Shown piece by piece: positions 62,660 to 64,000 of a stretch of 64,000 nucleotides of DNA (within the stretch, counting starts at the first letter, position 1; each line of letters begins with the position of its first letter). The stretch is taken from positions 1-64,000 of the forward strand of contig QHYI01000110.1 of assembly GCA_003223245.1 (NCBI GenBank), given 5' to 3'. The translations under genes were made by a program, and so were the position numbers. The notes under the pieces are model-generated. The model was not told the DNA's origin. It made no database searches and saw nothing but the letters and a program-made list of their open reading frames with translations. This stretch comes from Acidobacteriota bacterium (lineage in GTDB: Bacteria; Acidobacteriota; Terriglobia; Acidiferrales; UBA7541).

Positions 62660-63333
62660 CGCAAACCTCCCAGCTCGTTGCGGAGTTTGCGCGTGGCGCG
62701 GAACAACGAATTTTTCACGGTTTCCTCAGTAGTGCCGAGCGCGTCGCCGATGGCCCGGAGCTTCAGCCCCTGGTAGTGCTTCATTTCAAAAACAACGCGC
62801 TCGCGGGGCGACAGGCGCTCCATCGCGTGAGCGATGCGCGCCTTGATCTCCAGCCCCATCATGGAGCGTTCCGGATCGAGCGTTGGCCGGTGCTCGCGCT
62901 GGCGTTCGAAGAAATCCGTGATGCCCTCTTCGTGGTGGTTGGGATTGAACTCCGGCGCTTGATCCTCGGGGCGCGCCTGCCGGCGGCGCAAGTGGTCCAG
63001 GCAGACGTTGGTCACGATGCGGTAGAGCCATGTATAGAAGCTGCACTCGAAGCGGAAGCGATGCAGGTTGCGGTAGACCTTGAGGAACGCTTCCTGATAC
63101 ACGTCGCGGGCGTCTTCCGGGCGTTTCATCAGGTTCAGGGCCAGGCGCAGCACGTCGCGGTCAAAGCGGCGAACCAATTCCTCGAAAGCGGCACGGTTGC
63201 CAGCCTGCGCTTCCGCCACCAATGCGCGCTCGTCGAGATTTGGCAAGGAGGTCACCGAGACCAGGGCGGCATTCGTGCTACCCGAGCAACCGTTTTCATC
63301 GGCCAAGGCAAAAGCCCATCTGGGGAGCGGCAT
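62656..63333 (-). CDS. ECF-type RNA polymerase sigma factor
   Basis: A 225-residue sigma-70 family protein with region 2 (ALVAEAQAGNRAAFEELVRRF to DVYQEAFLKVYRNL and WLYRIVTNVCLDHLRRR) and region 4 (LSPRERVVFEMKHYQGLKLRAI, then EETVKNSLFRATRKLR). No region 3 is seen, so it is an ECF factor. It is first in a five-gene minus-strand operon and overlaps the anti-sigma gene, so it should be released when the anti-sigma senses an envelope signal. A 261-base gap upstream should hold its promoter; TTGACG near 63491-63496 on the minus strand is a weak -35 candidate. Confidence 0.92.
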   Translation of the reverse strand: MPLPRWAFALADENGCSGSTNAALVSVTSLPNLDERALVAEAQAGNRAAFEELVRRFDRDVLRLALNLMKRPEDARDVYQEAFLKVYRNLHRFRFECSFYTWLYRIVTNVCLDHLRRRQARPEDQAPEFNPNHHEEGITDFFERQREHRPTLDPERSMMGLEIKARIAHAMERLSPRERVVFEMKHYQGLKLRAIGDALGTTEETVKNSLFRATRKLRNELGGLR

Positions 63334-63594
63334 TTTTCGTTTTCTCTTCGCGCATGGCCAACGTTACGGGCTGCAGAATAACAGCTTAGGGCAAAATTCT
63401 GCACTCCGTTTGAGGCTGGCTACCGCAGTATTCATCCAATTTGGACGGACGACTACCCAAAGTGTGAGCGTAGCTCCCCTCTGCTAACAACGTCAATCCT
63501 GTGGATTTTGTTTCGAAAAAAGACACGCGAACTACGCCGCTTTAGGAGGAAGTTTCGTTGGGTTTTTGGGACGGAGCAGATTGAGTGGTTTCCC

Positions 63595-63996
63595 TTAGGG
63601 GTTGGCCCCAGTTCCAGCGGCAGTTGCACCAACATTCACTGCATTCAGCCGCCATGCGGCGAACGGCCAGGCAAAGAGCAGAACCAGCACGAGCAGGATC
63701 GCATAGCCATTGCGGCGGTAGAACGCATCCGGCTGCGCCAGCAACTCGGCGGTGCCACTCACAAGGGACGTTCCCGCAATGACCAGGAAGCATCCCAACA
63801 GGTTGAAGCGCATCACCAAGCGCACGCCAAAGACCAACACGCCGAGAAGAATGAGCCGAGCCAAAAATTGCTTAGCAAAGTCCGCTGGGCTGCCCCAGCT
63901 TTCACCTACCACTGCCAGCGCGCCAACCAAGAACAGCGAAACGCGAAGCCAGGTGGGCTTGATTTTGGCGGCAATGAAAGAGGCGATGATTACCAC
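63595..63996 (-). CDS. Hypothetical membrane protein, probably truncated by the window edge
   Basis: The visible part gives about 133 residues with four hydrophobic helices (about 1-35, 40-62, 66-84 and 98-118) and no motif that I recognise. The frame reaches the right end of the window, so the first ATG may be internal and the protein longer. GC-rich coding bias and the alternating helix/loop pattern make it likely to be real. It may belong to a group of small stand-alone membrane proteins; no function can be given. Confidence 0.55.
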   Translation of the reverse strand: MVIIASFIAAKIKPTWLRVSLFLVGALAVVGESWGSPADFAKQFLARLILLGVLVFGVRLVMRFNLLGCFLVIAGTSLVSGTAELLAQPDAFYRRNGYAILLVLVLLFAWPFAAWRLNAVNVGATAAGTGANP

Positions 63997-64000
63997 ATAC

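Noticed and set aside
1-64000. tRNA or rRNA genes
   Set aside because: I looked for T-arm (GTTCRA) and cloverleaf patterns and conserved rRNA words and found none that fold; a tRNAscan or Infernal run could overturn this.

Overview
The window looks like a chromosomal segment of a GC-rich Gram-negative bacterium, most probably an acidobacterium. Support for this comes from two Oar-like TonB-dependent receptors with an N-terminal carboxypeptidase-regulatory domain, futalosine-pathway menaquinone genes (mqnA, mqnC), secreted TldD/TldE-like proteins, several proteins made of short beta-strand repeats (DUF4097 type), TonB_C-domain proteins, and a dprA remnant next to topA and xerC. No rRNA, tRNA, CRISPR array, prophage or intact insertion sequence was seen.

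Layout. 1-11.4 kb: end of an isoquinoline-oxidoreductase-like molybdoenzyme pair, a large GH18/deacetylase/GT2 fusion, a membrane glycosyltransferase, a CDF metal transporter, and a TldE/TldD-like pair whose first member is frameshifted. 11.4-19.2 kb: a PP2C (SpoIIE-type) relic, a TonB receptor, a MarR/membrane-protein operon, a tautomerase, and a zinc-ribbon coiled-coil gene coupled to RNase HI. 19.2-33.3 kb: mqnC and mqnA, a secreted metzincin-type protease with a beta-repeat protein, a kinase/M23/aminotransferase fusion, a GH113-like/ankyrin pair, and a second TonB receptor. 33.3-46.3 kb: dprA relic, topA, xerC, an outer-membrane protein, tlpA/ccdA, a possible inositol-phospholipid cluster (CDP-alcohol transferase, HAD phosphatase, PAP2 protein), and a class V aminotransferase coupled to a panE-like reductase. 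46.3-57.5 kb: a TonB-like protein, rsmD, recG, dinG-like helicase, the queD/queE/queC 7-deazaguanine operon, a TPR protein, and an orphan RiPP-maturation pair (PqqD-like RRE plus B2 protease) in which the RRE is frameshifted. 57.7-63.3 kb: a five-gene minus-strand operon of ECF sigma factor, zinc-finger/HEAT anti-sigma, two beta-repeat proteins (one ending in TonB_C) and a double-PDZ protein, which reads as an envelope-sensing module.

Three themes stand out. First, at least four conserved genes (a glycosyltransferase, mqnA, xerC and a HAD phosphatase) carry in-frame, low-conservation insertions that each contain a perfect or near-perfect palindrome, much like Rickettsia palindromic elements. 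Second, there are several decaying genes (dprA, PP2C, tldE-like, pqqD). Third, there are unusual multi-domain fusions (GH18-CE4-GT2 and APH-M23-aminotransferase) and the sigma/beta-repeat/PDZ operon. All functional statements rest on motif reading by eye; no database search was run.
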